A DNA stretch of 43,538 bases from a virus (IMGVR_UViG_3300018920_000003:1-43538), one strand, 5' to 3'. Positions 1 through 6,443 are shown, counted from the stretch's first letter. Notes: generated by a model not told the origin, from the sequence alone. Numbers and translations: made by a program.

Positions 1-2
1 TG

Positions 3-407
3 CTGCGCGCCGTACGCGAGGCGCTGGACGCCTGGCGGCGGCACGGTGGCGTGGTCAAAACGCACGGCATCCTGTTCCCATCGGACGGCGGCACCGTTGG
101 CGGTAGCGAGCGCGGCGGCTACTTCGGCGACAGTTACGACGCGTCCTGGGAGACGCGCTGGCGCGCGAAGGCGACCGAGCGCGGGTACGTCACGTTCCAC
201 GACCTGCGCCACACCTGCTGCTCGCACCTCGCGATGGGCACCTGGGGCAAGCCGTTGCGTGACATCGAGATAGCGACCTGGGCCGGGCACTCCGACCTCA
301 AAACGACGAAGCGCTACATGCACCTGGCGCCCGACTCGCTGAACGAAATGGTACGCCAGATGGAAGCACCGGACGCCCCGCTGCGCCTCGTCCCACCGCG
401 CCGATAA
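3..407 (+). CDS. int: Tyrosine recombinase (phage integrase), C-terminal part, 5'-truncated
   Basis: This is the catalytic C-terminus of a site-specific recombinase that would integrate and excise the phage by cutting and rejoining att sites through a tyrosine. About 135 codons are visible and the frame is open from the left edge of the window, so the N-terminal arm-binding and core-binding domains and the first catalytic Arg are outside or missing. Box II is seen as HDLRHTCCSHL. The later WAGHSDLKTTKRYMHL segment carries the His/Trp and the nucleophilic Tyr. The gene is alone on the plus strand and ends 56 bp before a tRNA-like segment, the usual place of an integrase beside its attachment site. 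The family call is firm; the full length is unknown. Confidence 0.92.
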   Translation: MRAVREALDAWRRHGGVVKTHGILFPSDGGTVGGSERGGYFGDSYDASWETRWRAKATERGYVTFHDLRHTCCSHLAMGTWGKPLRDIEIATWAGHSDLKTTKRYMHLAPDSLNEMVRQMEAPDAPLRLVPPRR

Positions 408-410
408 AGC

Positions 411-573
411 GGAAATAGAACGGACGCTCTCGGTGACCATACATCCTAAGTACTCGTAATCACTGGCACGCGATGAGGGATTCGAACCCCCGACCTTTGG
501 CTCCGGAGGAGCACGCTAGTGCTAGTGGTTGCGCCACTTTACAGCCGGCTTCCGTGAATGTCCGTTCTATTCC
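411..573. repeat. Inverted repeat flanking the tRNA-like core (possible integrase arm sites)
   Basis: A 15-bp sequence at 411-425 (GGAAATAGAACGGAC) recurs inverted at 560-573, differing by one missing A. The two copies lie on either side of the tRNA-like segment at 464-508. The spacing and position suit arm-type binding sites of a tyrosine integrase, but they could also be remnants of an older duplication. A smaller dyad, AGTGG-TTGCG-CCACT, lies at about 524-538 between the core and the right copy. The repeat is seen directly; its role is inferred. Confidence 0.5.
464..508 (-). other. attP: Candidate attachment-site core: 3' half of a tRNA-Arg(CCG)-like sequence
   Basis: On the minus strand the segment reads as the end of a tRNA: an anticodon-loop-like CTCCGGA (anticodon CCG), a 3' anticodon stem GCCAA, variable loop AGGTC, a T-arm with TTCGAAT, a seven-base acceptor strand, discriminator G and an encoded CCA. 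The 5' half is not there. Bases upstream of the anticodon loop do not pair with the 3' stem, and no partner for the acceptor strand exists nearby. A tRNA 3' half starting in the anticodon loop beside an integrase gene is the classic core of a tRNA-targeting phage att site. Phage genes lie on both sides, so it resembles attP rather than a chromosomal attL or attR. Confidence 0.6.
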
Positions 574-652
574 GGGCGCCCGCCCTCCTCGCGCTACGCT
601 GGCCGCGGGCGGCGCCGGTAAGGTAGGTCCCCGGCGCTGCCCCGGGCGCGCG

Positions 653-901
653 TCAGCTGCCCGCCACGCCGCGGCGGATGAGGGCGGCGAGACTCTCCTC
701 GGCGATGCCGGCGAGCCCGCCGAGCACGGCATGCGTATCCTGCAGTTGGTCGTACACCTCGCCGGCCGCTCGGAGCAGCAAGCCGGCCAGTTGCCCGACC
801 GTCGCCGGGCTCGCGTGCTCCGAGCGCCGCAGCGCACGGCCGAGGTCGTGCGCGAGCATGTCGACATACTCGAGCCGCACCACCAGCGCCGCCGAGCTCA
901 C
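653..901 (-). CDS. Small helical phage protein, unknown function
   Basis: An 82-residue Ala/Leu-rich protein that I do not recognise; it is predicted to be mostly helical and has no Cys cluster or membrane segment. The start is the GTG at 901. It overlaps the upstream stop as GTGA and is preceded by an excellent ribosome site, AAGGAGG, about five bases away. It is the last gene of the long leftward operon. The 70 bases beyond it hold GC-rich hairpins but no T-tract terminator. A longer reading frame extends upstream to 1024 but runs through the neighbouring gene and is not needed. Confidence 0.6.
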   Translation of the reverse strand: MSSAALVVRLEYVDMLAHDLGRALRRSEHASPATVGQLAGLLLRAAGEVYDQLQDTHAVLGGLAGIAEESLAALIRRGVAGS

Positions 902-1146
902 GTGCCCTCCTTGGCGTCGCGCCGGCTGCGGTAGTGACTGGCGCCGCTGTACACCGCGTTCTGCTTGCTGTGCTTCGAGCAGCGCGTCAGTCCGGGCAGC
1001 GGCTCGCGCCCGCACAGGATGCACACGCCGGCCTGGCGGCGCTGCTCACGGCGCTCCGCATTGGCGGCTGCGCGGCGCGCTCGGCACGCGGTGCAGCGCT
1101 CGGCCTCGCCCAGGCAATCCTCGCAGCGGTACGGTGGCTGCGGCAT
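898..1146 (-). CDS. Small cysteine-rich (zinc-ribbon-like) protein
   Basis: An 82-residue basic protein with three CxxC pairs (CEDC near residue 8, CTAC near 18, CILC near 42) and a further Cys near residue 56. This suggests one or two structural zinc sites and binding to nucleic acid or protein. The C-terminal half is rich in Arg, Lys and Ser. The ATG at 1146 overlaps the stop of the upstream gene by one base (TGATG). The protein resembles no family I can name; small Zn-ribbon proteins recur across this genome (see 2413, 32276, 34137, 35276, 36471). Confidence 0.7.
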   Translation of the reverse strand: MPQPPYRCEDCLGEAERCTACRARRAAANAERREQRRQAGVCILCGREPLPGLTRCSKHSKQNAVYSGASHYRSRRDAKEGT

Positions 1147-1595
1147 CAGCGCCGCTCCTGACCCGGCTTGATCGTGCGCAGCCTGGGCCCGGTGGGTGGC
1201 GGTGGCGCCGCGACCGGCTCGACGGCGAGCCCCACCGACGCCGCCTCGTCCGCTGGTTCGGGCGCGACCGGCGCCACCTTGGCGCGCTTGGGCGGGCGCT
1301 TGCGCTTGCGCTTCGGCGCCGCGACGGTGCCATCTGCCGCGGCCGAGGCGCGCAGCATGGCCAGCGCGCGCTCGACGTCGCCCGGCAATGTGGCCAGCAG
1401 TTCGAGGTGCCATGCCTGGGCCCGCTCCTCGATCGGGGCGAGCTCGGCGGCGGCCAGGCCGTCGGGGTCGGCACCGCCGGTGGCGCGACCGTGCGCCGCC
1501 AGGTCCATCAGCCAGGCGGTGCGCTCGACACGTCCAGCCAGGTCGCGCAGCAGCGCGGCGATGTGTCCAAGGGCTTCCGGCGCTGGTGTGGTCAT
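1146..1595 (-). CDS. Helical protein with basic Lys/Arg-rich tail, unknown function
   Basis: A 149-residue protein. The first 90 residues look like amphipathic helices. A strongly basic patch (KRKRKRPPKR) near residues 95-105 is followed by a Pro/Ala-rich tail, a layout common in small DNA- or RNA-binding phage proteins. The ATG at 1595 overlaps the upstream stop in an ATGA and is preferred over a longer frame reaching 1673, which would read through the neighbour. It is co-transcribed with its two neighbours. I do not recognise the family. Confidence 0.65.
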   Translation of the reverse strand: MTTPAPEALGHIAALLRDLAGRVERTAWLMDLAAHGRATGGADPDGLAAAELAPIEERAQAWHLELLATLPGDVERALAMLRASAAADGTVAAPKRKRKRPPKRAKVAPVAPEPADEAASVGLAVEPVAAPPPPTGPRLRTIKPGQERR

Positions 1596-1831
1596 ACCAA
1601 CACCGCCAGTCCGTCGATCTCTTTCTGGATCTCCAGCGAGCCGCCGTCCGCTTTCAAATATGCCTGGTGACAAAGCCGCTCCCGCTTGGCCGCCGTCACC
1701 ACTACAACGTACGACCCGAGCGCCAAGGCGTCACGGTCTCGCTTGTCCGGCTTTCGACCTTCCAACTTGCGCACGTCCGCGAGCGTCGCCATCCGCGCAA
1801 GCCGCACTACCTCGCTAAACAGATAGATCAT
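1592..1831 (-). CDS. Small conserved-looking protein, unknown function
   Basis: A 79-residue protein of mixed charge with a central hydrophobic strand (GSYVVVVTAAKRERL) and an acidic C-terminus. The start at 1831 is supported by a GGAGG ribosome site six bases upstream; an internal ATG at 1792 is an alternative. It begins the last translationally coupled group of the operon (1831 down to 653), after a 72-bp gap that contains nothing else recognisable. No function is proposed. Confidence 0.6.
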   Translation of the reverse strand: MIYLFSEVVRLARMATLADVRKLEGRKPDKRDRDALALGSYVVVVTAAKRERLCHQAYLKADGGSLEIQKEIDGLAVLV

Positions 1832-1903
1832 TCGTGTCCTCCGTCGTGAGCGTGATTGCTCGCTCCTGCGCGCCGCGTCCGTGCGGCGTCCAGGCGCCAG
1901 CCT

Positions 1904-2287
1904 TCAGGCGCGGCGGCGGGCGGCGACGTCGGTCAGGACCTGCATGCCGGCGGCGGCTTCGTCGCGGCTGCCGTTGATCAGCTCGAGGTGCACCCGGCCG
2001 CTGAAGTCGCCGGTGCGCTCGACCTGGACGACCCAGCCCTCGCGGGTCGGGATGCTGGCGAGCTCGACCGCTGCGGCGATCTCGAGCAGCACCGCGCGCA
2101 CCTCGCGGTAATGCTCGTGGTCTGTGCCGTGGTACGCGATGCTCGGCATCAGCGTGCCGTAGCGGTCGGTGGCGAGCTCCACTTTGAGGCGGGCGGCGGC
2201 CGCGGCGTGCTCGGCAGCGGCGGCGGTGTGGCGCTTCCGGACGGTGGCACTGGTGTGCGGGGCGCCGGTTCGTTTCGGGGTTCGCAT
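1904..2287 (-). CDS. Unknown phage protein preceded by the 33-bp intergenic repeat
   Basis: A 127-residue protein. The N-terminus is basic (TPKRTG, VRKRHT), followed by an Ala-rich helix. The C-terminal half alternates strands and helices (YREVRAVLLEIAAAVELA, GWVVQVERTGDFSGRV). The ATG at 2287 has AGGA about eight bases upstream. It stands apart from its upstream neighbour by 125 bp holding a copy of a 33-bp repeat also found before the gene at 2413, so the two may share an expression signal. The family was not recognised. Confidence 0.6.
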   Translation of the reverse strand: MRTPKRTGAPHTSATVRKRHTAAAAEHAAAAARLKVELATDRYGTLMPSIAYHGTDHEHYREVRAVLLEIAAAVELASIPTREGWVVQVERTGDFSGRVHLELINGSRDEAAAGMQVLTDVAARRRA

Positions 2288-2303
2288 GTCTAGATCCTGG
2301 CTC

Positions 2304-2336
2304 GGCTGCCCTATTGATGCCAGCCGTATCTGCAGC
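2304..2336 (-). repeat. 33-bp intergenic repeat, copy 1 (candidate promoter or operator)
   Basis: This copy matches copy 2 at 2732-2765 except for one inserted T. On the minus strand it contains GGCTGGCATCAATAGGGC and a GGCTG/CAGCC dyad. It sits 16 bp upstream of the start of the 1904-2287 gene. The GG-N10-GC spacing within it resembles a weak sigma-54 element, but the -12 half is poor, so this is only one reading. A repressor site or mRNA hairpin is also possible. Confidence 0.55.
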
Positions 2337-2412
2337 CGTGCCGACCAGTGCCACTGAAGCAGGCACGCCGCCCTGGGCGGCGGCGTGGTGCGTGCGTAGC
2401 GGCGGCGTGTGC

Positions 2413-2715
2413 TCAGCTGACCTGGGGCGGTAGGCGCGGCGGCTGGCCGTCTTGGATGGCGTCGACACAATCCAAGCAGTAGGTCGAGCCGTCGTCATTG
2501 ATGTGATCGTTCGTGTGCTGCAGGCCACAACGTTTGCACACCCTCTCGGCGCCGTCGTAAGCACTCGGGGCGCTGCACTCGCGCTCGGTGCCGCCCTCGC
2601 AGGTGGCATCGGCGCACTCGTGGCAGAGCGCTTTACCGGGTGCGCCGATGGCGACCTCGAAACAGTCGCGGCATGCGCAGGGTACGTATCCGGTCGGCGT
2701 GGTGAGGTACTGCAT
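2413..2715 (-). CDS. Zinc-ribbon protein with several CxxC motifs
   Basis: A 100-residue protein with Cys pairs at CACRDC, CHEC, CKRC and CLDC plus further single Cys residues, consistent with two zinc ribbons in tandem. The middle is acidic and loop-like. Such proteins in phages are often transcription or DNA-binding accessories, but nothing here fixes the role. The ATG at 2715 is chosen because a longer frame to 2868 would translate through the intergenic repeat at 2732-2765. No strong ribosome site is visible. The gene appears to start its own transcription unit. Confidence 0.7.
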   Translation of the reverse strand: MQYLTTPTGYVPCACRDCFEVAIGAPGKALCHECADATCEGGTERECSAPSAYDGAERVCKRCGLQHTNDHINDDGSTYCLDCVDAIQDGQPPRLPPQVS

Positions 2716-2731
2716 GGGCAGACCATGGATT

Positions 2732-2765
2732 GGCTGCCCTATTGATGCCAGCCGTATCTTGCAGC
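2732..2765 (-). repeat. 34-bp intergenic repeat, copy 2 (candidate promoter or operator)
   Basis: The second copy of the element at 2304-2336, with one additional T near its upstream end. It lies 16 bp upstream of the start of the zinc-ribbon gene at 2715. Near-identity between two copies 428 bp apart, both immediately upstream of minus-strand genes, argues for a shared regulatory function. No third copy was found by eye in this window. Confidence 0.55.
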
Positions 2766-2800
2766 GGCTGGCTGCGGCCCGATGGGCTACCCTTCCCTGC

Positions 2801-2959
2801 ATGCTGGGCTTCGCGATCGCATTCATGCCGACCTCGTGGGCGCTGGGCGTGTGGCGCCGGCCACACAAGGTCGCGTACGCGCTCGGGCCGTTCCGGGTGA
2901 TCCGCTATCTGACGCTCAAGCCCTGGCACTCGTACGACGGACCCTCACGCCACGACTAA
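2801..2959 (+). CDS. Possible small membrane protein on the opposite strand
   Basis: A 52-codon frame on the plus strand inside a gap of about 260 bp between two minus-strand genes. It begins with a hydrophobic stretch (MLGFAIAFMPTSWALGVW) and continues with a basic, aromatic-rich tail. Nearly all codons end in G or C, as in real genes here, and the minus strand has no convincing alternative. The ribosome site is weak. It would be a small moron-like gene; it may be spurious. Confidence 0.4.
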   Translation: MLGFAIAFMPTSWALGVWRRPHKVAYALGPFRVIRYLTLKPWHSYDGPSRHD

Positions 2960-2979
2960 GGCGGGTGCTTCCCGGCCGG

Positions 2980-3399
2980 TCAGTCGCCGCGCGTCGTGCC
3001 CATCTGCCGGCGCCGGTGCTCGATCGAGCCGGGCCCACCGACCTGGTCCTCCACTTGCTGGAAGAGCCGCGCGAACAGCGTGGCGCCGTCAATGCACATG
3101 TCGCGCATCATCGCGACGTAGTGCATCGTCGAGTCCGCAATCTCCTTCAGCGCGGGCGTCCTGGAGCTGATACGGACGCGCACGTAGCCGGGGCCTTCGA
3201 GTGTAATGCCTGACCACTTCGGAATGACGAAGCGCCAGGCCGATGAGTCACGCGACGCGATGAACACCGCGCCGCCCACCTCGTGCTTGTGCAGCACGGC
3301 CTCGATCTCCTCGAGCACCGTGTTACGCAGCTTTTGCTGGTCGGCCGAGTCCTGCGACGTACCAGCATCACCACCACCCTGCCGGAGATTGTTTGCCAT
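2980..3399 (-). CDS. Unknown phage protein, first of three similar-looking small genes
   Basis: A 139-residue protein. A polar Gly/Gln/Ser-rich N-terminus is followed by a helix (residues 20-42), a strand reading VGGAVFIASRDSSAWRF, a second strand pair and a long helix containing STMHYVAMMRDMC. The ATG at 3399 is chosen over a frame to 3435. The strand-then-helix layout resembles the two upstream genes at 3440 and 3721, and all three may descend from one ancestor. No catalytic motif is seen. The function is unknown; the position beyond the lysis genes suggests an accessory role. Confidence 0.65.
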   Translation of the reverse strand: MANNLRQGGGDAGTSQDSADQQKLRNTVLEEIEAVLHKHEVGGAVFIASRDSSAWRFVIPKWSGITLEGPGYVRVRISSRTPALKEIADSTMHYVAMMRDMCIDGATLFARLFQQVEDQVGGPGSIEHRRRQMGTTRGD

Positions 3400-3439
3400 G
3401 GTCGCTGGAGTACTTCGGCCTTCGGCACACGGCAATGGC

Positions 3440-3724
3440 TCACGACGGTGGACGCCCGTGCCACATCATGTGGTCGCTCACCGCGACGTCGTCCACGTCC
3501 CCAAGATCACCACCGTCCGCCAGCACCGACTGCGCGATCACCTCGGCCAGCAGCGCCCGCTGGTGCGCGCGGCTGGGCAGCGTCGTCGCCACCGCTACCT
3601 CCCACGCGGTCTCGCTGGGTTCAGCGGCGTGCACGATGATCGTGACGCCGAACCGGCGCATGTCGCCGGCGAGCGCGATGCGCTTCAGCTTGTTGGCCAG
3701 CTTCATCATATCGAGCAGGTTCAT
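3440..3724 (-). CDS. Unknown phage protein, second of three similar small genes
   Basis: A 94-residue protein. An N-terminal helix (MNLLDMMKLANKLKRIAL) precedes strands containing FGVTIIVHAAE and WEVAVATTLP, a helix around ALLAEVIAQSVL and an acidic end. The ATG overlaps the stop of the upstream gene by four bases (ATGA), so the two are translationally coupled. I do not recognise the family. The fold order (strand, charged turn, strand, helix) parallels 3721-4143. Confidence 0.65.
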   Translation of the reverse strand: MNLLDMMKLANKLKRIALAGDMRRFGVTIIVHAAEPSETAWEVAVATTLPSRAHQRALLAEVIAQSVLADGGDLGDVDDVAVSDHMMWHGRPPS

Positions 3725-4143
3725 CGGCGCTCCTCGAGCATCAACATGACCGTGGCGATGCGCTCGCCGTCGTCGGCGCCGACGATGAGCTCGCCGGCGA
3801 GCCCACCGCGCGACCAGATCCGCACGCGGTCATGCCCGCCCAACCGCGTCACCGTGGCCGAGCTCACGATGTGGTCGTTGCGCGGTCCGCCGCCCGGCGC
3901 TTCGAAGTACCGCTCCTCCGAGTCGCCGATCCGGCTCTCCTGAGCGATCAGGTCGGAGGCGGTCGCGCGCAGAATGCGCAGCGTCTCCGCCGTCGACTCG
4001 TGCGAGGCGAACGACTGCACGTCGAGGTCCTTGGTGCCACGCGAGTACACCCAGGCCATCACGCCCCAGCCCTTCGGCAGGTACGACTCGAGGCGGTCCA
4101 ACAGCTCGGCTACCTTGCGCGTCACAGCCTCGTCGAGGTCCAT
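3721..4143 (-). CDS. Unknown phage protein, third of three similar small genes
   Basis: A 140-residue soluble protein. An N-terminal helix (VTRKVAELLDRLESYL) is followed by WGVMAWVYSRGTKDLDVQ, a helix ending DLIAQE, and a C-terminal strand-rich half (RVRIWSRGGLAGELIVG, RIATVMLMLEE). The ATG at 4143 is preceded by AGGA. It is coupled to the downstream gene through ATGA. There are no Cys, membrane or enzymatic motifs. It follows the lysis block after a short gap. The function is unknown. Confidence 0.65.
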   Translation of the reverse strand: MDLDEAVTRKVAELLDRLESYLPKGWGVMAWVYSRGTKDLDVQSFASHESTAETLRILRATASDLIAQESRIGDSEERYFEAPGGGPRNDHIVSSATVTRLGGHDRVRIWSRGGLAGELIVGADDGERIATVMLMLEERR

Positions 4144-4197
4144 GCCGCGTCCTACTGCAGCCGCGCCGGTTGATCCAGCAGCAGGGCGTAAGCGGGC

Positions 4198-4464
4198 TCA
4201 CGGCTTGAGTTCATCGTCGCCCCGAGCGAGCTCAGCACGGGCGCGCTGCTGTGCGGGCGAGCCAGGACACTTGACCTTTGGGATGAGCTGCACGTCGAGC
4301 GCGTGACAGACGACGCAGGTACCGTCGATGTCCGGCATGTGCGGTCGATCCCAGCGAGCAAAATCCTCTTTCAGCTCCCGTGGTGAAAGCTTGCGCGAAA
4401 ACGCCATCGCCTTGCGTCCCACCTGCCAGATCACGTTGCCCACCAGTTCGGTCAGCCAGGACAT
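4198..4464 (-). CDS. Small protein overlapping the amidase end, unknown function
   Basis: An 88-residue protein beginning with a moderately hydrophobic helix (WLTELVGNVIWQVGRKAMAF) and containing CVVCH plus a later Cys, a possible partial metal site. It starts inside the last codons of the amidase gene (13-bp overlap), so it is probably co-expressed with lysis functions. It could be a membrane-associated lysis accessory, but that rests only on position. The ATG at 4464 is preferred to an upstream frame that would overlap the amidase extensively. Confidence 0.6.
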   Translation of the reverse strand: MSWLTELVGNVIWQVGRKAMAFSRKLSPRELKEDFARWDRPHMPDIDGTCVVCHALDVQLIPKVKCPGSPAQQRARAELARGDDELKP

Positions 4465-5072
4465 TTCATCGCCTCCACCGCCCCCCGCTCGACTGCCGCC
4501 ACAAACTCCACCAGCGGAAAGCCTGGCCCTGGGTCGGTGTGATTGGACTCGCGCCATGCCTCGGAAACGAATGCGTGCGTCGTGATGCCGTGCCGGCCGG
4601 CGCGCAAACCCGCTGGGTCCACCACCAGGATCGGCAGGTGATATTCCCGGCACAGGTCGGCGACCAAGCGCGCGGCGATCGACAGCGTTGCGCGCGAGGC
4701 CACGTCAAGCCACTGCGCGCGAGTTTGGTCCGCACGACCGCACAGCTCGATGCCGATGCTGCGGGCATTGGCGTGCGGGCCCGCGTGCCAGGCGGTGAGC
4801 AGGTCCGGCACGCAGCGGGTACATGCGGCGGCGTCGACCACGTAATGCCAGCTCTTGCGCTTGCCTCGCGCCAGCGGCACCGCGATCTCCGCGGCCGCGT
4901 TCTCGCCCGCGCGCTTGCCCTCGCCGCCGCAAGTCGCGTGCAGGACAATCAGCTTGGGCTCGCGGTGCGCCCGGCTGTAGTTGGCCGGGTCGGCGATTTG
5001 GACCCGAATGCGCAGCGGCGCGGGCGCGGCCACGATGACCGCGTCGGGCGGTGGCGAGACGATGGCGGTCAT
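4452..5072 (-). CDS. Endolysin: N-acetylmuramoyl-L-alanine amidase (Amidase_2/AmpD type)
   Basis: A 206-residue zinc amidase that would cut the bond between muramic acid and the stem peptide during lysis. The zinc ligands are readable: H45 in LIVLHAT, H166 in GITTHAF and D180 in HTDPGPGFP, the AmpD/T7-lysozyme order. The core SWHYVVD and SIGIELCG strands match the family. No signal peptide is seen, so release would need a holin; a candidate lies two genes upstream. The ATG overlaps the preceding stop in ATGA. It is the enzymatic member of the lysis cassette at 4452-6094. Confidence 0.88.
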   Translation of the reverse strand: MTAIVSPPPDAVIVAAPAPLRIRVQIADPANYSRAHREPKLIVLHATCGGEGKRAGENAAAEIAVPLARGKRKSWHYVVDAAACTRCVPDLLTAWHAGPHANARSIGIELCGRADQTRAQWLDVASRATLSIAARLVADLCREYHLPILVVDPAGLRAGRHGITTHAFVSEAWRESNHTDPGPGFPLVEFVAAVERGAVEAMKCPG

Positions 5073-5368
5073 CGTGGGTCCTTCGGTGGATCGGTCAAAC
5101 GGCGGGTGGTGGCGCGCATGGCGCGCGTCTCGTGCATTAGGCGATTGGTCGCGCACGACAGCGTCGCGTGCGTGCGCTCGACCTCCAGCCGTACGCGCTC
5201 GAGCGCGAGCTCGAGCACGCCGGTCACGTCCGCCAGCGCAATGGGTCGATCGCTCGACCCGTCGGGGCGTATCGATTCGAGCGCATGGGTGATCTCAGCC
5301 TCGCGCGCCGGCGCCGCTGTTGGCGGCACGGAGGGCGGTGCCGATGGCGTGCGCTTGAAGGGGTTCAT
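5069..5368 (-). CDS. Pro-rich/coiled-coil protein in the lysis cassette
   Basis: A 99-residue protein with a Pro/Ala-rich N-terminus (residues 7-22) and a long charged helix (VLELALERVRLEVERTHATL), probably a coiled coil, ending in a basic tail. It sits between the holin candidate and the amidase with ATGA overlaps on both sides. It has no membrane segment or lipobox, so it is not an obvious spanin. The function is unknown; expression with lysis genes is clear from the overlaps. Confidence 0.65.
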   Translation of the reverse strand: MNPFKRTPSAPPSVPPTAAPAREAEITHALESIRPDGSSDRPIALADVTGVLELALERVRLEVERTHATLSCATNRLMHETRAMRATTRRLTDPPKDPR

Positions 5369-5685
5369 CGGCGGCTCGCGGGCACGGGCGGCACCGGGCG
5401 CACATTGATCGAGCGCTCGACCATAGTGGACTCGATCAGCATGCGCACGTCGTGGATCGCGTCCGAGTTTCCGTCGATCGCTTTGGCCAGCGCCGTGGTG
5501 TGCTCGTGCTGCTGCTGAACCAGCTCGAGCAGCTTGGCCGTCATCACCTGCGCGTCCGCGATGCGTGCTGTCTGCACCGCCGACACCTCGGCCTTGAGCG
5601 CCCGCAGCGCGTACAAACACACGACCAACACCGCACCCGGTGCGCCGAAGCTCGTGATGATCGTGGTGAGGACCTGCTCGTTCAC
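5365..5685 (-). CDS. Putative holin (single membrane segment plus coiled coil)
   Basis: A 106-residue protein with one N-terminal hydrophobic span (residues about 9-28, GAPGAVLVVCLYALRALK) followed by a long polar helix likely to form a coiled coil and a Pro/Arg-rich tail. This architecture fits small phage holin-like or holin-partner membrane proteins, and it lies two genes before the amidase in a coupled string. The role would be to permeabilise the inner membrane and let the endolysin out. The assignment rests on topology and context, not on a recognised motif. Confidence 0.6.
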   Translation of the reverse strand: MNEQVLTTIITSFGAPGAVLVVCLYALRALKAEVSAVQTARIADAQVMTAKLLELVQQQHEHTTALAKAIDGNSDAIHDVRMLIESTMVERSINVRPVPPVPASRR

Positions 5686-5930
5686 AGCTCGTCGTCCCTT
5701 TGTGGTTCCACCAGTAAGTATGACCCTTCCGGCGCCGGGTCGTCAGCCGCTCGCCGCGGCGGCGGGCGCGTCGTGAGGCCATGTGCGTCGCCGCGCCCGA
5801 GCTCGTAGCAAGCCACGCCGTACTGCCTGAGCGCGTGCAGGTGGACGGTTTCGATGGGACGCCGTCGCGCGCGCAGCTGCTCAACCAAGGCGTCAAGCAG
5901 CGGGCGCGTACGGCGGCGCGGGTTGATCAT
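5682..5930 (-). CDS. Small basic protein in the lysis cassette
   Basis: An 82-residue protein with an Arg-rich N-terminal helix (PLLDALVEQLRARRRPIETVHLHAL) and a Pro-rich acidic C-terminus. It overlaps the holin candidate downstream and the small membrane gene upstream in ATGA form. There is no membrane segment and no known motif. It could be a regulator or antiholin-like partner, but that is speculation. Confidence 0.55.
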   Translation of the reverse strand: MINPRRRTRPLLDALVEQLRARRRPIETVHLHALRQYGVACYELGRGDAHGLTTRPPPRRAADDPAPEGSYLLVEPQRDDEL

Positions 5931-6094
5931 GCATCGACCCGAAAGATCCAGAGCGCCAGCACCAGCTCGCCGAGTGCGAGCACCAGCACGCCTGCCCAGA
6001 GCCAGCGCATCCTGCGACGCACGCTCTGCAGCTCGCGCAGCGCACGGCCAGTCTTGCCCTCGGCCGGGGTGACCTCGCTCGCTCGTGAAACCAT
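5927..6094 (-). CDS. Small single-pass membrane protein (lysis-associated)
   Basis: A 55-residue protein with a basic amphipathic N-terminus and one C-terminal membrane helix (WLWAGVLVLALGELVLALWI), so the N-terminus is probably cytoplasmic. It starts on the TGATG overlap with the upstream gene at 6094. It is the first gene of the lysis cassette and could be a second holin or antiholin component. A longer frame to 6274 is rejected because it reads through the fibre-associated gene. Confidence 0.65.
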   Translation of the reverse strand: MVSRASEVTPAEGKTGRALRELQSVRRRMRWLWAGVLVLALGELVLALWIFRVDA

Positions 6095-6426
6095 CAGGTG
6101 CCTGGCGGCGGCGGCGCCTCGGGGAACCACTCGGCGCCGAGCTCCTCGGGCTCGGGGATCACCACGGGCCCGAAACCTGTCGTGATCGTTTGCCCAACCA
6201 GCCCCACCACGAACTCGTCTGCAGAGAACGCGTACTGCGTACCGTCGCGCGAGTGCCGCCCGTCGGCGTACCAATAGGTGAGGTTCGCCATGTTCGGGTC
6301 GCGCGTTCCATCCGGGAAACGGGCGGGAATCGGATACTGCTCTTCGGCAGCGACGGCGTAGGCGCGGCCCAGTGCCTCGCGCATTGCAGGTCCGTCGTCG
6401 AGGGTGGTCACGAGGTAGTTTGCCAT
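6094..6426 (-). CDS. Small tail-fibre-associated or chaperone-like protein
   Basis: A 110-residue acidic protein just downstream of the two fibre genes. The C-terminus is Pro-rich (PEPEELGAEWFPEAPPPP), and the middle contains a Tyr/Trp-rich segment (NLTYWYADGRHSRDGTQ). Small proteins directly after fibre genes often assist fibre assembly or cap the fibre, but no family is recognised. The ATG at 6426 is preceded by a GGAGACC-type ribosome site. Confidence 0.6.
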   Translation of the reverse strand: MANYLVTTLDDGPAMREALGRAYAVAAEEQYPIPARFPDGTRDPNMANLTYWYADGRHSRDGTQYAFSADEFVVGLVGQTITTGFGPVVIPEPEELGAEWFPEAPPPPGT

Positions 6427-6443
6427 CTCAGGTCTCCTTGTTG

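Noticed and set aside
464-540. Complete tRNA gene on the minus strand
   Set aside because: The 3' half is tRNA-like, but the acceptor strand has no 5' partner, the anticodon stem does not close and the D-loop region lacks GG, so only a 3' fragment is present.
574-652. Intrinsic terminator at the end of the late operon
   Set aside because: GC-rich hairpins exist (for example CCCGG/CCGGG), but no T-run follows on the minus strand.
2304-2336. Firm sigma-54 promoter call for the intergenic repeat
   Set aside because: The GG-N10-GC spacing is present, but the -12 element is poor and no activator gene is seen, so it was kept only as a possibility.
2716-2868. N-terminal extension of the zinc-ribbon gene at 2413
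   Set aside because: It would translate through the intergenic repeat, which recurs upstream of another gene as non-coding sequence.
4152-4361. 69-codon minus-strand frame
   Set aside because: It overlaps the better-supported gene at 4198-4464 in another frame and has no ribosome site or motif.
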